Part shown: one piece after another, positions 9,161 through 17,534 of the stretch
Layout: every line of letters starts with the position of its first letter
How positions within the stretch are numbered: position 1 is the stretch's first letter
Origin: DASQPR01 sp035713725
Lineage (GTDB): Bacteria > Actinomycetota > Actinomycetes > Mycobacteriales > Micromonosporaceae
Direction: 5' to 3'
Assembly: GCA_035713725.1 (NCBI GenBank)
Contig: DASTMZ010000095.1
Location: 1 to 52,081 of the forward strand
Length of the DNA: 52,081 bases
Position numbers and translations under genes: made by a program
Notes under the pieces: model-generated
Databases searched by the model: none
Told to the model about the DNA's origin: nothing
The model's input: only the letters and a program-made list of their open reading frames with translations

Positions 9161-10015
9161 ATGGCCGTCTGGAGCGTCACCGAGCCTCGTCGCCTGGACG
9201 TGGACGAGAAGATCACCAAACTGAACGTCCGGCTGAACGCCGCGCGGCTCGTGGTCGTCGGCACCGATGGGCCACCGCAGGTCGAGTTCAGCAAGACCGC
9301 CGCGATCCCGATCCGGGTCAGCCTGGACGGCGGCGTGCTGACGATCGAGCACGAAACCGTACGCACATGGCCGGGTCTGCTCGAACCGTTGTGGTGGATG
9401 ATCAACGGTCGGGCACGCTTCCACAGCGACGTGTCGGTCGCGGTGCCCTACGAAACGCTGGCTCAGTTGTGGGTCGCATCCGGTTCGGTCACCGCGTCCG
9501 GCCTGCACGCCGACCTGGTAGCCGAATGCGTCAGCGGCCGGGTGACGATCTTCGGCATTGTCGGCGCGCTGCGTGCCAAGGTGGTCTCCGGCCCGATCGA
9601 GGTGCTGGGCTGTATGGGACGCGTACAACTCGAGACCGTCAGCGGCGAGATCACGCTCGCCGACACGTCGTCCGCGAACGTTCACGCGAAGACCGTCTCC
9701 GGCGCGCTGACTGCCGATCTGGACAACCCGCCGGACGCCTGTGACATCAAGCTGGAGACCATCAACGGGGAGATCACCGTACGGGTTCGCGACGACAGCA
9801 ACCTTCGCGTCTCGCTCAACGCCACACACGGCAAGGTCTCCAGCGAGTTCCCGGGCATCCCGTCGGTGGGCGGGTGGGGCTCGTCGGCCAACGGACGGAT
9901 CGGTGACCCGGCGCGGGGCGGGCACCTCGCGTGTCACGCGGTCGGTGGCAACATCGCGCTGCTGCGTCGGCCGACCGATGCGGACTTCGACGCGGAGGAT
10001 CGGGAGTCGAGATGA
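9161..10015 (+). CDS. DUF4097 family beta-strand repeat protein
   Basis: 284 residues from the ATG at 9161, which has AAGGAG five bases before it. The sequence is a run of short beta strands with repeated 'V-S-G-x-(I/V)' turns (ECVSGRVTIFG, KVVSGPIEVLG, ETVSGEITLAD, KTVSGALTADL), the signature of DUF4097/adhesin-like beta-solenoids. No signal peptide or membrane segment is evident, so it is predicted cytoplasmic. Its stop overlaps the start of the PadR gene (ATGA, 10012-10015), and the inverted-repeat operator sits directly upstream. A co-regulated DUF4097-PadR pair is common in Actinomycetia; the function is unknown. Confidence 0.85.
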   Translation: MAVWSVTEPRRLDVDEKITKLNVRLNAARLVVVGTDGPPQVEFSKTAAIPIRVSLDGGVLTIEHETVRTWPGLLEPLWWMINGRARFHSDVSVAVPYETLAQLWVASGSVTASGLHADLVAECVSGRVTIFGIVGALRAKVVSGPIEVLGCMGRVQLETVSGEITLADTSSANVHAKTVSGALTADLDNPPDACDIKLETINGEITVRVRDDSNLRVSLNATHGKVSSEFPGIPSVGGWGSSANGRIGDPARGGHLACHAVGGNIALLRRPTDADFDAEDRESR

Positions 10016-10779
10016 CCGCCGTCTTCAGCCACGGCCGGCTGCGGCTCTACCTGCTCAAGCTGCTCGCCGAGGGCCCAAAGCATGGGTACGAGCTGATCCG
10101 CTTGCTGGAGAACCGTTTCCTCGGTCTCTACGCTCCGTCGGCCGGCACCATCTACCCGCGACTGGCCCGACTGGAGAACGAGGGCCTCGTCAACCACTCC
10201 GCGGCCGGCGGCCGGAAGACCTACCACATCACCGATGCCGGACGCGCCGAACTGGCCACGCGTGCGGGCGAACTCGCCGAGTTGGAGGCCGAGATCCACG
10301 CGTCGGTCGCCGATCTGACCACCCTCGCGAGTGACATCGAGCGTCAGGTCAGCGGCTCGGTGGCCGACATCAAGCGGGAGCTGCGCGAGGCGTCCCGTCA
10401 CGCGCGTCCGCCTCGCGAACCCTGGGCGGACGGCCAGCGCGGCTGGGACTGGGACTGGTCGGCGTGGCGCCGCCAGGCCTGGCGCGAGCGCTCGTCGGCT
10501 GAGCGCGACCGTCCGGCGGCCGAGCGCGAGCGTCGATCGACGGGCGACGACGGCGCGTCGCGGTCGCGTGCGGAAGCGAAAGGCGCCAGCACGGCACACG
10601 CCGACTCGGCCGAGGCGTCCGACGCGGATCTCGGCGACCTCGCGTCCGCGCTCACCGAACTCGCCGCCGAGGTTCGTCGAGCGGCGCGTCAGGCTGGCGC
10701 CCGAGAGTCCGACATCCGTTCCGCGACCGCGGTCGTGGTCAGCGCGTTGCACGAGCTACGACGGCTGCTGCGGCGCTGA
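10012..10779 (+). CDS. PadR family transcriptional regulator
   Basis: 255 residues from the ATG at 10012. The N-terminal winged helix is clear: LYLLKLLAEGPKHGYELIRLLE, then GTIYPRLARLENEGLV and the wing GRKTYHITDAGR. From about residue 115 the protein becomes highly charged (Arg/Glu/Ala/Trp), with a long probably disordered or coiled segment before a final helical stretch. This middle extension is longer than in typical PadR proteins. Translationally coupled to the DUF4097 gene and likely autoregulates through the repeat at 9084-9120. Confidence 0.9.
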   Translation: MTAVFSHGRLRLYLLKLLAEGPKHGYELIRLLENRFLGLYAPSAGTIYPRLARLENEGLVNHSAAGGRKTYHITDAGRAELATRAGELAELEAEIHASVADLTTLASDIERQVSGSVADIKRELREASRHARPPREPWADGQRGWDWDWSAWRRQAWRERSSAERDRPAAERERRSTGDDGASRSRAEAKGASTAHADSAEASDADLGDLASALTELAAEVRRAARQAGARESDIRSATAVVVSALHELRRLLRR

Positions 10780-10811
10780 GGCCGATCGGCTGCTGCGGCG
10801 CTGAGGCCGAC
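10762..10811. repeat. 25-bp tandem duplication across the padR stop codon
   Basis: Units 10762-10786 and 10787-10811 are identical in 24 of 25 positions. The first copy contains the last codons and TGA of the PadR gene, the second repeats them in untranslated sequence. Confidence 0.9.
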
Positions 10812-10876
10812 CGGCCGCGACGGTGCCAGGGGGTTCGCGCCGGCGCCACGTGACCTTGATCTGGCTTGTTGCGGAC

Positions 10877-10920
10877 TTTCAGACAACTTTCAGCGACAGC
10901 CCAGGCATGCTTCAGGCATG
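10877..10920 (+). promoter_or_regulatory. Four 11-bp direct repeats upstream of the response regulator
   Basis: Units tttCAGacaac, tttCAGcgaca, gccCAGgcatg and cttCAGgcatg occupy 10877-10920 in exact 11-bp register, one helical turn apart. OmpR/PhoP-family response regulators bind head-to-tail sites with this spacing. The last unit overlaps the ATG at 10918, which suggests autoregulation, or that the true start is the ATG at 10939. Confidence 0.65.
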
Positions 10921-11679
10921 GAGTCCAGAATTGACGGCATGGGGGAAGGTGGCAGCGTCGCACAATCCGGGGGTGCGGCGTTGGCCGGCGGAGCGCAGGC
11001 TGAGGCACGACTGCTCGTGGTCGAAGACGACCCGAATATCGTCGAGCTCCTTTCGGCTAGCCTGCGCTTCGCCGGTTTCTCCGTTCAGACGGCGGCCAGC
11101 GGCGGTGCGGCGGTGGATTCGGCCCGCGACGCCCGACCCGATCTGGTCGTGCTCGACGTGATGCTCCCCGATCTCGACGGCTTTGAGGTCGTCAAGCGCA
11201 TGCGGGCCGAGGGGATCCGCATCCCGGTCGTGTTCCTGACCGCGCGTGACGCCACCGAGGACAAGATCCGCGGTCTCACGCTGGGCGGCGACGACTACGT
11301 CACCAAGCCGTTCAGCCTGGAGGAGCTGACCGCGCGGATCCGGGCGGTGTTGCGCCGGACGGCGGGCGAGGAGCCGCCGGCGCGGCTCAAGTTCGCCGAT
11401 CTCGAGCTCGACGAGGAGTCGCATGAGGTGTGGCGCGACGGCCATCGCGTCTCGCTGTCGCCGACCGAGTTCAAGCTGTTGCGCTACCTGATGGCCAACG
11501 CCGGGCGCGTGCTATCCAAGGCACAGATCCTCGACCATGTGTGGCATTACGACTTCCGGGGCGATGATTCGATCGTGGAGTCGTATATCTCGTATCTGCG
11601 CCGCAAGGTCGACATCGTCGAGCCGCGCCTGATCCACACGCTGCGCGGCGTCGGCTACGTGCTGCGCATGCCCGTGTGA
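10918..11679 (+). CDS. OmpR/PhoP-family response regulator
   Basis: 253 residues. Receiver domain from about residue 30: acidic pocket VVEDDPN, phosphoacceptor Asp in VVLDVMLPDLDGFEV, Thr in FLTARD and Lys in YVTKPFSLEEL. The winged-helix output domain follows: SLSPTEFKLLRYLM, then HVWHYDFRGD and IHTLRGVGYVLR. The overall sequence recalls mycobacterial PhoP (including GLTLGGDDYVTKPFSLEE), whereas gene order (regulator, kinase, PepD-like protease) recalls mprAB-pepD. The first 29 residues are Gly/Ala-rich and may be partly untranslated. Neither the ATG at 10918 nor the one at 10939 has a good ribosome site, so the start is uncertain. Confidence 0.93.
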   Translation: MESRIDGMGEGGSVAQSGGAALAGGAQAEARLLVVEDDPNIVELLSASLRFAGFSVQTAASGGAAVDSARDARPDLVVLDVMLPDLDGFEVVKRMRAEGIRIPVVFLTARDATEDKIRGLTLGGDDYVTKPFSLEELTARIRAVLRRTAGEEPPARLKFADLELDEESHEVWRDGHRVSLSPTEFKLLRYLMANAGRVLSKAQILDHVWHYDFRGDDSIVESYISYLRRKVDIVEPRLIHTLRGVGYVLRMPV

Positions 11680-11689
11680 GGACACCGTG

Positions 11690-13444
11690 ATGGCACGGCC
11701 GTGGCCGCTGCGTACCCGTCTTGTCGCGGGTGTGCTCGCCCTCGTCGCGGCGGCGCTGGTCGCGATCAGCGTGATCAGCTACTTCGGCCTGAAGAATTAC
11801 CTGGTCGGCCGCGTCGACGACGAGCTGATCACGACCGCCCGCCGGCCGTCCGTCCTGACCCTGCGGGACGCGCCGGCAGCCAGCGCATTCGTGTTGCCGA
11901 CGAACTGGCTCGTGGCGTTCAAGACCGCGAACGGCATGGGTCAGGTCTTCCCGAACTTGCCGACCAGCGCCCAACCGGCCTGGCCACAGTCCGCGACCCA
12001 GGTGGCGGCGCTGCCCCGCACGCCGTACACCTCGCGGGCGCCGGACGGCACCGACTGGCGGCTGATCGCGTTCGTCAACCAAGAGGGGCAGCTGATCTTC
12101 CTCGGGCAGTCGCTGACCGACGTCGAGGGCTCGATCCACCGCTTCTTCCTGATCGAACTCATCGTCGGTGGCGCGACGCTGCTCATCGTGTCCGCGATCG
12201 GCGCCGAGGTGGTGCGCCGGAGCCTTCGGCCGTTGACCGAGATCGAGTCGAAGGCGGCTGCGATCTCGGCCGGCGACCTGACCCAGCGGGTGCCCGAATA
12301 CGAGCCGCGCGCCGAGGTGCCACGCACCGAAGTCGGCACGCTCGGCCGAACGCTGAACACGATGCTCACCGAGATCGAGCGCGCGTTCCATGCGCGTGCG
12401 GAGTCGGAGTCGCGCGCACAATCGGCGGCCGCCACCGCGCGCGACGCCGCCGAGGCAGCTCACCGATCGGAGGCGCGGGCCCGCCGCTCCGAGGAGCGGA
12501 TGCGCGAGTTCGCGGCGGACGCTTCGCACGAACTGCGTACCCCGTTGACCACCATCCGCGGCTTCGCCGAACTCTACCGGCAGGGTGCCGCGCGTGATCC
12601 GGCGGAGACCGATCGACTCATGCGCCGCATCGAGGACGAGGCGCAGCGGATGGGCATGCTCGTCGACGACCTGCTCCTGCTCGCTCGCCTCGACCAGGAG
12701 CGGCCGCTGGAACAACTGCCGGTCGACCTTCGTGTGGTCGCGGCCGATGCGCTGGCGGCGGCACACGTCGTCGCGCCGCGCCGACCGGTGTCCGTCGACG
12801 TGGCGCCAGACACCGGACCGCTGATCGTGATCGGCGACGAATTGCGTCTTCGGCAGGTCGTCGCGAACCTCATGACGAACGCGCTGACCTATACGCCGTC
12901 GGAGTCTGGGGTGGTGATCCGGCTGTCGGACGGCCGGTCGGACCGTTCCGGCGACTCGTCCGGCTTCGCCGAACTGGCCGTCGTCGACACCGGCCCGGGC
13001 CTCGACGCCCAGCAGATCAAGCGCGTGTTCGAGCGGTTCTACCGTGGCGACACGGCCCGCGTACGCCGAGAGGACGGCGGCTCCAGCGGCACCGGTCTCG
13101 GGCTGGCCATCGTGGCTGCCTTGGTCAAGGCGCACGGCGGCACGGTCGACGTCACGAGTACGCCGGATCACGGCGCGACGTTCACCGTGCGCCTGCCGCG
13201 TTACGTCGCGAACGACGTAGCGCCCTCGGATGACCTCGCCCCCTCGGACGACCTCGCGCCGTCTGGCGCCGCTGAACCAGCCTCGTCGGACGATGCGGAC
13301 GGGGCGCCGTCGAAGAACGCGGGTCCGGAGCCGTCGAGAAGCGCGGACCCGGCGGACGGTGGTCCCAGCGCGAGTTCGCCCAACGGACAGATGCCCAGCG
13401 TGGACGCGCATTCCCGGGGCACTGACACGACGCCCAGGGAATGA
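11690..13444 (+). CDS. Sensor histidine kinase
   Basis: 584 residues. TM1 at about residues 12-32, an extracytoplasmic sensor of about 110 residues, TM2 near 150-172, a HAMP domain (RRSLRPLTEIE), then a dimerisation domain with the phospho-His in DASHELRTPLTTIRGFAE. ATPase boxes: N box NLMTNALTY, G1 VVDTGPGLD, F box FERFYRGD, G2 GTGLGLAIV. The C-terminus has about 85 extra residues rich in Ser/Pro/Asp/Ala, beginning with an LAPSDD repeat; this tail is unusual and presumably disordered. It follows the regulator stop by ten bases; GAGGA lies seven bases before the ATG at 11690 (a GTG at 11687 is the alternative). Cognate kinase of the upstream regulator. Confidence 0.93.
   Translation: MARPWPLRTRLVAGVLALVAAALVAISVISYFGLKNYLVGRVDDELITTARRPSVLTLRDAPAASAFVLPTNWLVAFKTANGMGQVFPNLPTSAQPAWPQSATQVAALPRTPYTSRAPDGTDWRLIAFVNQEGQLIFLGQSLTDVEGSIHRFFLIELIVGGATLLIVSAIGAEVVRRSLRPLTEIESKAAAISAGDLTQRVPEYEPRAEVPRTEVGTLGRTLNTMLTEIERAFHARAESESRAQSAAATARDAAEAAHRSEARARRSEERMREFAADASHELRTPLTTIRGFAELYRQGAARDPAETDRLMRRIEDEAQRMGMLVDDLLLLARLDQERPLEQLPVDLRVVAADALAAAHVVAPRRPVSVDVAPDTGPLIVIGDELRLRQVVANLMTNALTYTPSESGVVIRLSDGRSDRSGDSSGFAELAVVDTGPGLDAQQIKRVFERFYRGDTARVRREDGGSSGTGLGLAIVAALVKAHGGTVDVTSTPDHGATFTVRLPRYVANDVAPSDDLAPSDDLAPSGAAEPASSDDADGAPSKNAGPEPSRSADPADGGPSASSPNGQMPSVDAHSRGTDTTPRE
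13217..13270. repeat. 18-bp repeat in the histidine kinase tail
   Basis: Three consecutive 18-bp units (13217-13234, 13235-13252, 13253-13270; the third is degenerate) encode VAPSDD, LAPSDD and LAPSGA. Confidence 0.75.
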
Positions 13445-13499
13445 TGAATCCAACCGATCCATGATCCGTCGGGCGCATTATCCGTTATGTCCGAGTGAT

Positions 13500-13532
13500 T
13501 CCCAGCCAACTTGCAGTCGAGCGCCAGGTTCG
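13500..13532 (+). promoter_or_regulatory. Three 11-bp-phased CAG boxes upstream of the protease gene
   Basis: Units tccCAGccaac (13500-13510), ttgCAGtcgag (13511-13521) and cgcCAGgttcg (13522-13532) keep the same CAG core and 11-bp register as the four units before the response regulator. They end 29 bases before the protease start, a position suited to regulation of that gene by the same protein. Confidence 0.5.
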
Positions 13533-13561
13533 ACGAAGACCTATGAGGAAATGTTGTTGCC

Positions 13562-15124
13562 ATGAGTGACCACGACACGAACGAGCAGCGCCCGACCGAG
13601 CCGGTCGAGCCGACCTCATCTGGGGGCACGGACGCCGGAGCGGGCACGGACGCCGGAGCGGGCTGGCGCCCCGCGGCCACTCCCATGCCGGGCCCCACCA
13701 ACGGTTCGGCCGCCGAAGGCGACACCACTCCGATGGCCCCGTCGGCTCCGGCATCCGGTTCGGCCTCCGGCCCGTCGGGTCACTTCGACGGTACGCAGCC
13801 GTTGCCGCTTGACGGCCAGCCGAGCGGCGCCTTCCCGACCGCTGCCAGCCAACAGGGCGCGTACCAGTCCGGAAGCCACCCGGTTGGTGCGTACCCGACC
13901 GCACCGTACCCGCAGTCGGGCTACCAGCCGTACGGCTACCAGCCGGGCGGCGAGCCGTCGACCGGCGCCGGTTACGTCGGTGCCACCACGGGCGTTGGGT
14001 ACGCCGGCGCGTACCAGCAGGGCGCGCCGTCCGACCGTCGGCGCGGCCGGGTCGGTGCGAAGGCAGCCGCCGCGATGCTCGGTGTGCTGCTCGCCGTCGG
14101 CGGCGGCGTGGCGGGCGCGGCGTGGATGCACCACATCGACGGCAACAATGTGGCCACCACCAGCGCGGTCGGTGAGGGCGGTGCTCCGGACAACGCGCCG
14201 ATCATCGACCGGTCGTCATTGGCGAGCATCGCCGCGGCGGTGCGACCGAGTGTCGTCTCGATCTCCACTTCGAACGCGACGGGATCCGGCGTGATTCTGT
14301 CGTCGGACGGCTACATCCTCACGAACAACCACGTCGCGGCGACCGCGAACGGCAACAACGTGCAGGTCACGCTCTCTGATGGCAGCACCGTCCAGGGCAA
14401 GCTGATCGGTACGGATCCGAAGACCGACCTCGCCGTCTACCAGGCGCAGAACCTGTCCAAGGCGCTCACACCGGCGAAGTTCGGCGACAGCAACGCGCTG
14501 CGCGTCGGCGACACGGTGCTGGCCATCGGCAGCCCGCTCGGGCTCGACGGTTCGGTTACCGCCGGCATCGTGAGCGCGCTGAACCGCACCATCAACGAGT
14601 CCGACAACCAGCCGCAGAACCCGTTCCAGGGGCAGCCGAGTACGCCGAGCGCGACGATCGCCGGTGCGATCCAGACCGACGCCGCGATCAACCCGGGCAA
14701 CTCGGGCGGCGCACTGGTCAACACGAACGGTGAGGTGGTCGGCATTAACACGGCGATCGCCACCGACGGCTCGGACGGCAACATCGGTGTCGGCTTCGCG
14801 ATCCCGTCCAACCGTGCGAAGTCCGTCGCCGAGGACCTCATCAAGGGTGTCGCGGTCCAGCACCCATTCCTGGGCATCGCGGTACAGACCGCGAACGGCA
14901 ACGGCGGCGCGTCGGTCCAGCAGGTCACGTCCGGCAGCCCAGCCGCGACGGCCGGACTCAAAGAGGGCGACGTCATCACGGCGTACAACGGCCAGGCCGT
15001 ACACACCTCCGACGATCTCGTCAACGACGTCCAGGCCGGGCAGGTCAACGACCAAGTGACGCTCACCGTGGTGCGCAACGGTTCCACCATGCAGGTCAAG
15101 GTCACGCTGGGCGAATCGAAGTAA
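13562..15124 (+). CDS. Membrane-anchored HtrA/PepD-type serine protease with PDZ domain
   Basis: 520 residues. A 160-residue cytoplasmic Pro/Gly/Tyr/Gln-rich segment precedes one membrane helix near residues 163-185 (AAAMLGVLLAVGGGVAGAAW). The trypsin-fold domain has the catalytic triad His in ILTNNHVAA, Asp in DPKTDLAVYQ and Ser in NPGNSGGALV. A PDZ domain follows (VQQVTSGSPAATAGLKEGDVI). This is the architecture of actinobacterial PepD/HtrA proteases, which degrade or chaperone misfolded envelope proteins. It lies downstream of a two-component system, as pepD lies after mprAB in mycobacteria, and is separated by 117 bases holding the CAG boxes. A GAGGAAA sits ten bases before the ATG. Confidence 0.93.
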   Translation: MSDHDTNEQRPTEPVEPTSSGGTDAGAGTDAGAGWRPAATPMPGPTNGSAAEGDTTPMAPSAPASGSASGPSGHFDGTQPLPLDGQPSGAFPTAASQQGAYQSGSHPVGAYPTAPYPQSGYQPYGYQPGGEPSTGAGYVGATTGVGYAGAYQQGAPSDRRRGRVGAKAAAAMLGVLLAVGGGVAGAAWMHHIDGNNVATTSAVGEGGAPDNAPIIDRSSLASIAAAVRPSVVSISTSNATGSGVILSSDGYILTNNHVAATANGNNVQVTLSDGSTVQGKLIGTDPKTDLAVYQAQNLSKALTPAKFGDSNALRVGDTVLAIGSPLGLDGSVTAGIVSALNRTINESDNQPQNPFQGQPSTPSATIAGAIQTDAAINPGNSGGALVNTNGEVVGINTAIATDGSDGNIGVGFAIPSNRAKSVAEDLIKGVAVQHPFLGIAVQTANGNGGASVQQVTSGSPAATAGLKEGDVITAYNGQAVHTSDDLVNDVQAGQVNDQVTLTVVRNGSTMQVKVTLGESK

Positions 15125-15159
15125 CCGGGGACGGTTGGTCCAAAGACCTTTCTCCTCCG

Positions 15160-15201
15160 CCACCGGCCGGCACGGTCCCACGATCTAGTGCCGGCCGGTG
15201 G
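15160..15201. terminator. Terminator hairpin between convergent protease and glpK genes
   Basis: Arms CCACCGGCCGGCAC (15160-15173) and GTGCCGGCCGGTGG (15188-15201) pair perfectly over 14 bp around a 14-base loop, 36 bases after the protease stop and 45 bases before the glpK stop. There is no real T-run, as is common in high-GC actinobacteria. It could serve both directions. Confidence 0.75.
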
Positions 15202-15245
15202 TCATGTCTTTCGGCGTGCGGCGGTGTCTTGGGCGCTAGCGCGCG

Positions 15246-16742
15246 TCAGTCGGTGTCCAGCCAGTCGAGGCTGCGCTGCACAGCCTTCGCCCACATGCGC
15301 GCCTCACGGTCGCGAACGTCCGAGGGCATGGTCGGCGTCCAGGTCCGATCCGGCGTCCACTGTCGAGACAGCGACTCGATGTCGGGCCAGAATCCGACGG
15401 TCAGCCCGGCCGCGTACGCCGCGCCGAGGCAGGTCGTCTCCGCGACGGTCGGCCGCACCACTGGTACGCCGAGCACGTCTGCCTGGAACGCCATCAGCAA
15501 CTCGCTGGCGGTCATCCCACCGTCGACCTTCAGCACGGCGATGTCCACCGCCGACTCGGCCGCCATCGCCGCCACGACATCGCTGACCTGCCACGCCGTC
15601 GACTCGAGCGCGGCCCGGGCCAGGTGTCCCTTGGTCACGAAGCTGGTCAGTCCGGTGATCACGCCGCGTGCGTCGGTGCGCCAGTGCGGCGCGAAGAGGC
15701 CGACGAATGCCGGCACGATGTAACAACCGCCGTTGTCCGGCACCGTCGCGGCGAGTGTGTTTATGCCGGCCGCGTCCGGGATCAACCCGAGGTTGTCGCG
15801 CAGCCATTGGACGAGCGCTCCGGTGACCGCGATCGAACCCTCCAGCGCATAGACGGCTGGACCGTCACCGACCTGGTAGCCGACCGTGGTCACCAGTCGG
15901 TCGCTCGGCACCGGAACGGCGCCCGTGTTGAGAAGCACGAACGAGCCCGTACCGTAGGTGCACTTGACCTCGCCCGGCGCGAAGCAGGCCTGCCCGAACA
16001 GCGCGGCTTGCTGGTCTCCGAGGACGCCCGCGACCGGTACGCCACCGAGCGCGTCACGTCCCTCACCATAGGCATACGCGCTCGGTCGGATCATTGGCAG
16101 CATCGCGCGCGGCACGTCGAAGGCGGCCAGCAGCTCCGGGTCCCAATCCAACGTCTCGAGGTTCATGAGCATCGTGCGGCTGGCGTTTGTGACGTCCGTC
16201 GCGTGCGCACCGGTGAGCTGCCAGATGAGCCACGTGTCGATGGTCCCGAAGAGCACCTCGCCGTCGACCGCCCGGCGGCGGAGTTCCGGGTCGCGATCGA
16301 GCAGCCAGCGCAGCTTCGGCGCGGAGAAATATGTGGCTAGCGGCGTGCCGCAGCGGGCGCGGAACCGGTCGGGCCCGGCGTCACCGGCGATCTCGCGGAT
16401 CAGCCGATCGGTCCGGGTGTCCTGCCAGACGATCGCGTTGTGCACCGGCTCGCCGGTGTGCCGGTCCCACACCAGCGTCGTCTCGCGCTGGTTCGTGATG
16501 CCGACGGCGGCGAGGTCGGCCCGCGCCAATCCGGCCCGATCGAGCGCGCCGCGCACCACGGCCTGGACGTTGTGCCAGATCTCGGTCGCGTCGTGCTCGA
16601 CCCAGCCAGGCCGGGGAAATATCTGCGCGTGCTCGCGTTGGTCGACGGCGACGACAAGTCCGTCGCTGTCGAAGATGATGCAACGCGTGGACGTGGTGCC
16701 CTGGTCGATCGCAGCAAGGTAGCGAGAGCTGGCGGCGGTCAC
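15246..16742 (-). CDS. glpK: Glycerol kinase
   Basis: 498 residues, the normal length for GlpK. FGGY-family features: the N-terminal ATP loop LAAIDQGTTSTRCIIFD, the substrate-site region GWVEHDATEIW, the motif GDQQAALFGQ and KCTYGTGSFVL, and the C-terminal VDGGMTASELLMAFQAD. It phosphorylates glycerol to glycerol 3-phosphate with ATP. No glpF or glpD is in the window, so it is an orphan here. The GTG at 16742 was chosen because it begins just before the conserved RYLAAIDQG; its ribosome site is weak, and an upstream extension reads through low-complexity repeats. Confidence 0.94.
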   Translation of the reverse strand: MTAASSRYLAAIDQGTTSTRCIIFDSDGLVVAVDQREHAQIFPRPGWVEHDATEIWHNVQAVVRGALDRAGLARADLAAVGITNQRETTLVWDRHTGEPVHNAIVWQDTRTDRLIREIAGDAGPDRFRARCGTPLATYFSAPKLRWLLDRDPELRRRAVDGEVLFGTIDTWLIWQLTGAHATDVTNASRTMLMNLETLDWDPELLAAFDVPRAMLPMIRPSAYAYGEGRDALGGVPVAGVLGDQQAALFGQACFAPGEVKCTYGTGSFVLLNTGAVPVPSDRLVTTVGYQVGDGPAVYALEGSIAVTGALVQWLRDNLGLIPDAAGINTLAATVPDNGGCYIVPAFVGLFAPHWRTDARGVITGLTSFVTKGHLARAALESTAWQVSDVVAAMAAESAVDIAVLKVDGGMTASELLMAFQADVLGVPVVRPTVAETTCLGAAYAAGLTVGFWPDIESLSRQWTPDRTWTPTMPSDVRDREARMWAKAVQRSLDWLDTD

Positions 16743-17189
16743 GCGAATAGTGTCGCCGATCGGTGTGACGGGCGTTCGCCGGTCCGGCGCCGCAGGCACC
16801 GCGACGCCGGCACCGCAATGCCGGCACCGCGACGCCGGATGATTCGCTACGCGCGAGCGCATTCACCGACGTACCCGTTCGTGAATGATGTGTGCCATTT
16901 GTTGGGGTGACGTGATCACCAGGCGCGACCACCGCGCCGCGGCGCGTGAGCGATGTGCCGGACGCCTCGTCGGTCTCGCCGCAGCACGGCTAGGCGCCAC
17001 CGAAATCCCAGGCGAATGGTGGTTTGTCGAGTCGCATCCACCGCGACGCGCGATCGTGCGGTCCGCACTCCAGTGCCCGCTAGCCGGCGGCCCCGTCATC
17101 ACCCGCCGCCGCACGATTGCACGTGAGCCGCGTCTCGGTTCAAAAGGTGGCATGGGCGGACAACGACGGCCTGGGTCACAATTTGGTGC
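16743..17189. other. Region with no confident gene, upstream of glpK
   Basis: About 450 bases. The glpK-proximal part holds a 14-bp repeat (16790-16840). The rest has one doubtful frame (16885-17193) that ends in a four-base overlap with the next small frame. No terminator or recognised promoter is seen. Confidence 0.4.
16790..16840. repeat. 14-bp tandem repeat upstream of glpK
   Basis: Three and a half units of the type acgccggcaccgca start at 16790, 16804, 16818 and 16832. They lie 48-98 bases before the glpK start, in the likely promoter zone. Confidence 0.7.
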
Positions 17190-17193
17190 ATGA
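16885..17193 (+). CDS. Doubtful small ORF, unknown protein
   Basis: 102 codons starting MMCAICWGDVITRRD. Arg/Ala-rich in the middle, no recognised motif, modest third-position GC and no ribosome site. The only point in favour is that its TGA overlaps the ATG of the next small frame (ATGA at 17190-17193), the arrangement seen in coupled genes. Most likely chance. Confidence 0.15.
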   Translation: MMCAICWGDVITRRDHRAAARERCAGRLVGLAAARLGATEIPGEWWFVESHPPRRAIVRSALQCPLAGGPVITRRRTIAREPRLGSKGGMGGQRRPGSQFGA

Positions 17194-17534
17194 ATGGCCC
17201 CACACGCCCCACACAGGATGTCCCGCCACGTGAGGACGCGCTCTTCCACGACGACTTGTTCTGGGACGCGCCCTGGACGCTAGACGACGAGTGGCATCCG
17301 GACGCGCCCGATGACCAGCCGCGCGACGGCGGAGCGACCAGGCGTGAGAGCGGCACGACGAGGCGCGAGAGTGGGGCGACCAGCCGGCAGAGCGGCACGA
17401 CGAGGCGTGCGAGCGACACCAGCGGTCAGATTGGTTCCAGCAGCCGAAGCACGCCGCCGGCCACCTCGTGGTCGACCGCCACGAGACGCGTTGCGGCGCC
17501 CAACGCGTCGCCGGTGCCCGGGTTGCGCGCGTAG
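17190..17534 (+). CDS. Small acidic protein with a heptapeptide repeat, unknown
   Basis: 114 codons. The first 45 residues are acidic and aromatic (ALFHDDLFWDAPWTLDDEW), unlike a random GC-rich frame. Residues 48-75 are four heptads of the type G(A/T)TRRES encoded by a 21-bp tandem repeat. The last 36 codons overlap, on the opposite strand, the end of the convergent CocE-type gene, which raises doubt about the C-terminus. No ribosome site is seen. Function unknown. Confidence 0.35.
   Translation: MNGPTRPTQDVPPREDALFHDDLFWDAPWTLDDEWHPDAPDDQPRDGGATRRESGTTRRESGATSRQSGTTRRASDTSGQIGSSSRSTPPATSWSTATRRVAAPNASPVPGLRA
17331..17414. repeat. 21-bp minisatellite, four units
   Basis: Units at 17331, 17352, 17373 and 17394, each encoding GATRRES-like heptads on the plus strand if translated. 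Units differ by a few substitutions and no indels, so the frame is kept. Confidence 0.85.

Noticed and set aside
11471..13462. 663-codon open frame on the minus strand
   Set aside because: It lies opposite the histidine kinase gene, is Arg/His-rich and has no recognisable domain. It is an antisense shadow typical of GC-rich coding DNA.
16863..17249. 128-codon minus-strand frame upstream of glpK
   Set aside because: Arg/Pro/Ala-rich, no ribosome site, no motif, and it overlaps a more plausible small frame on the other strand.
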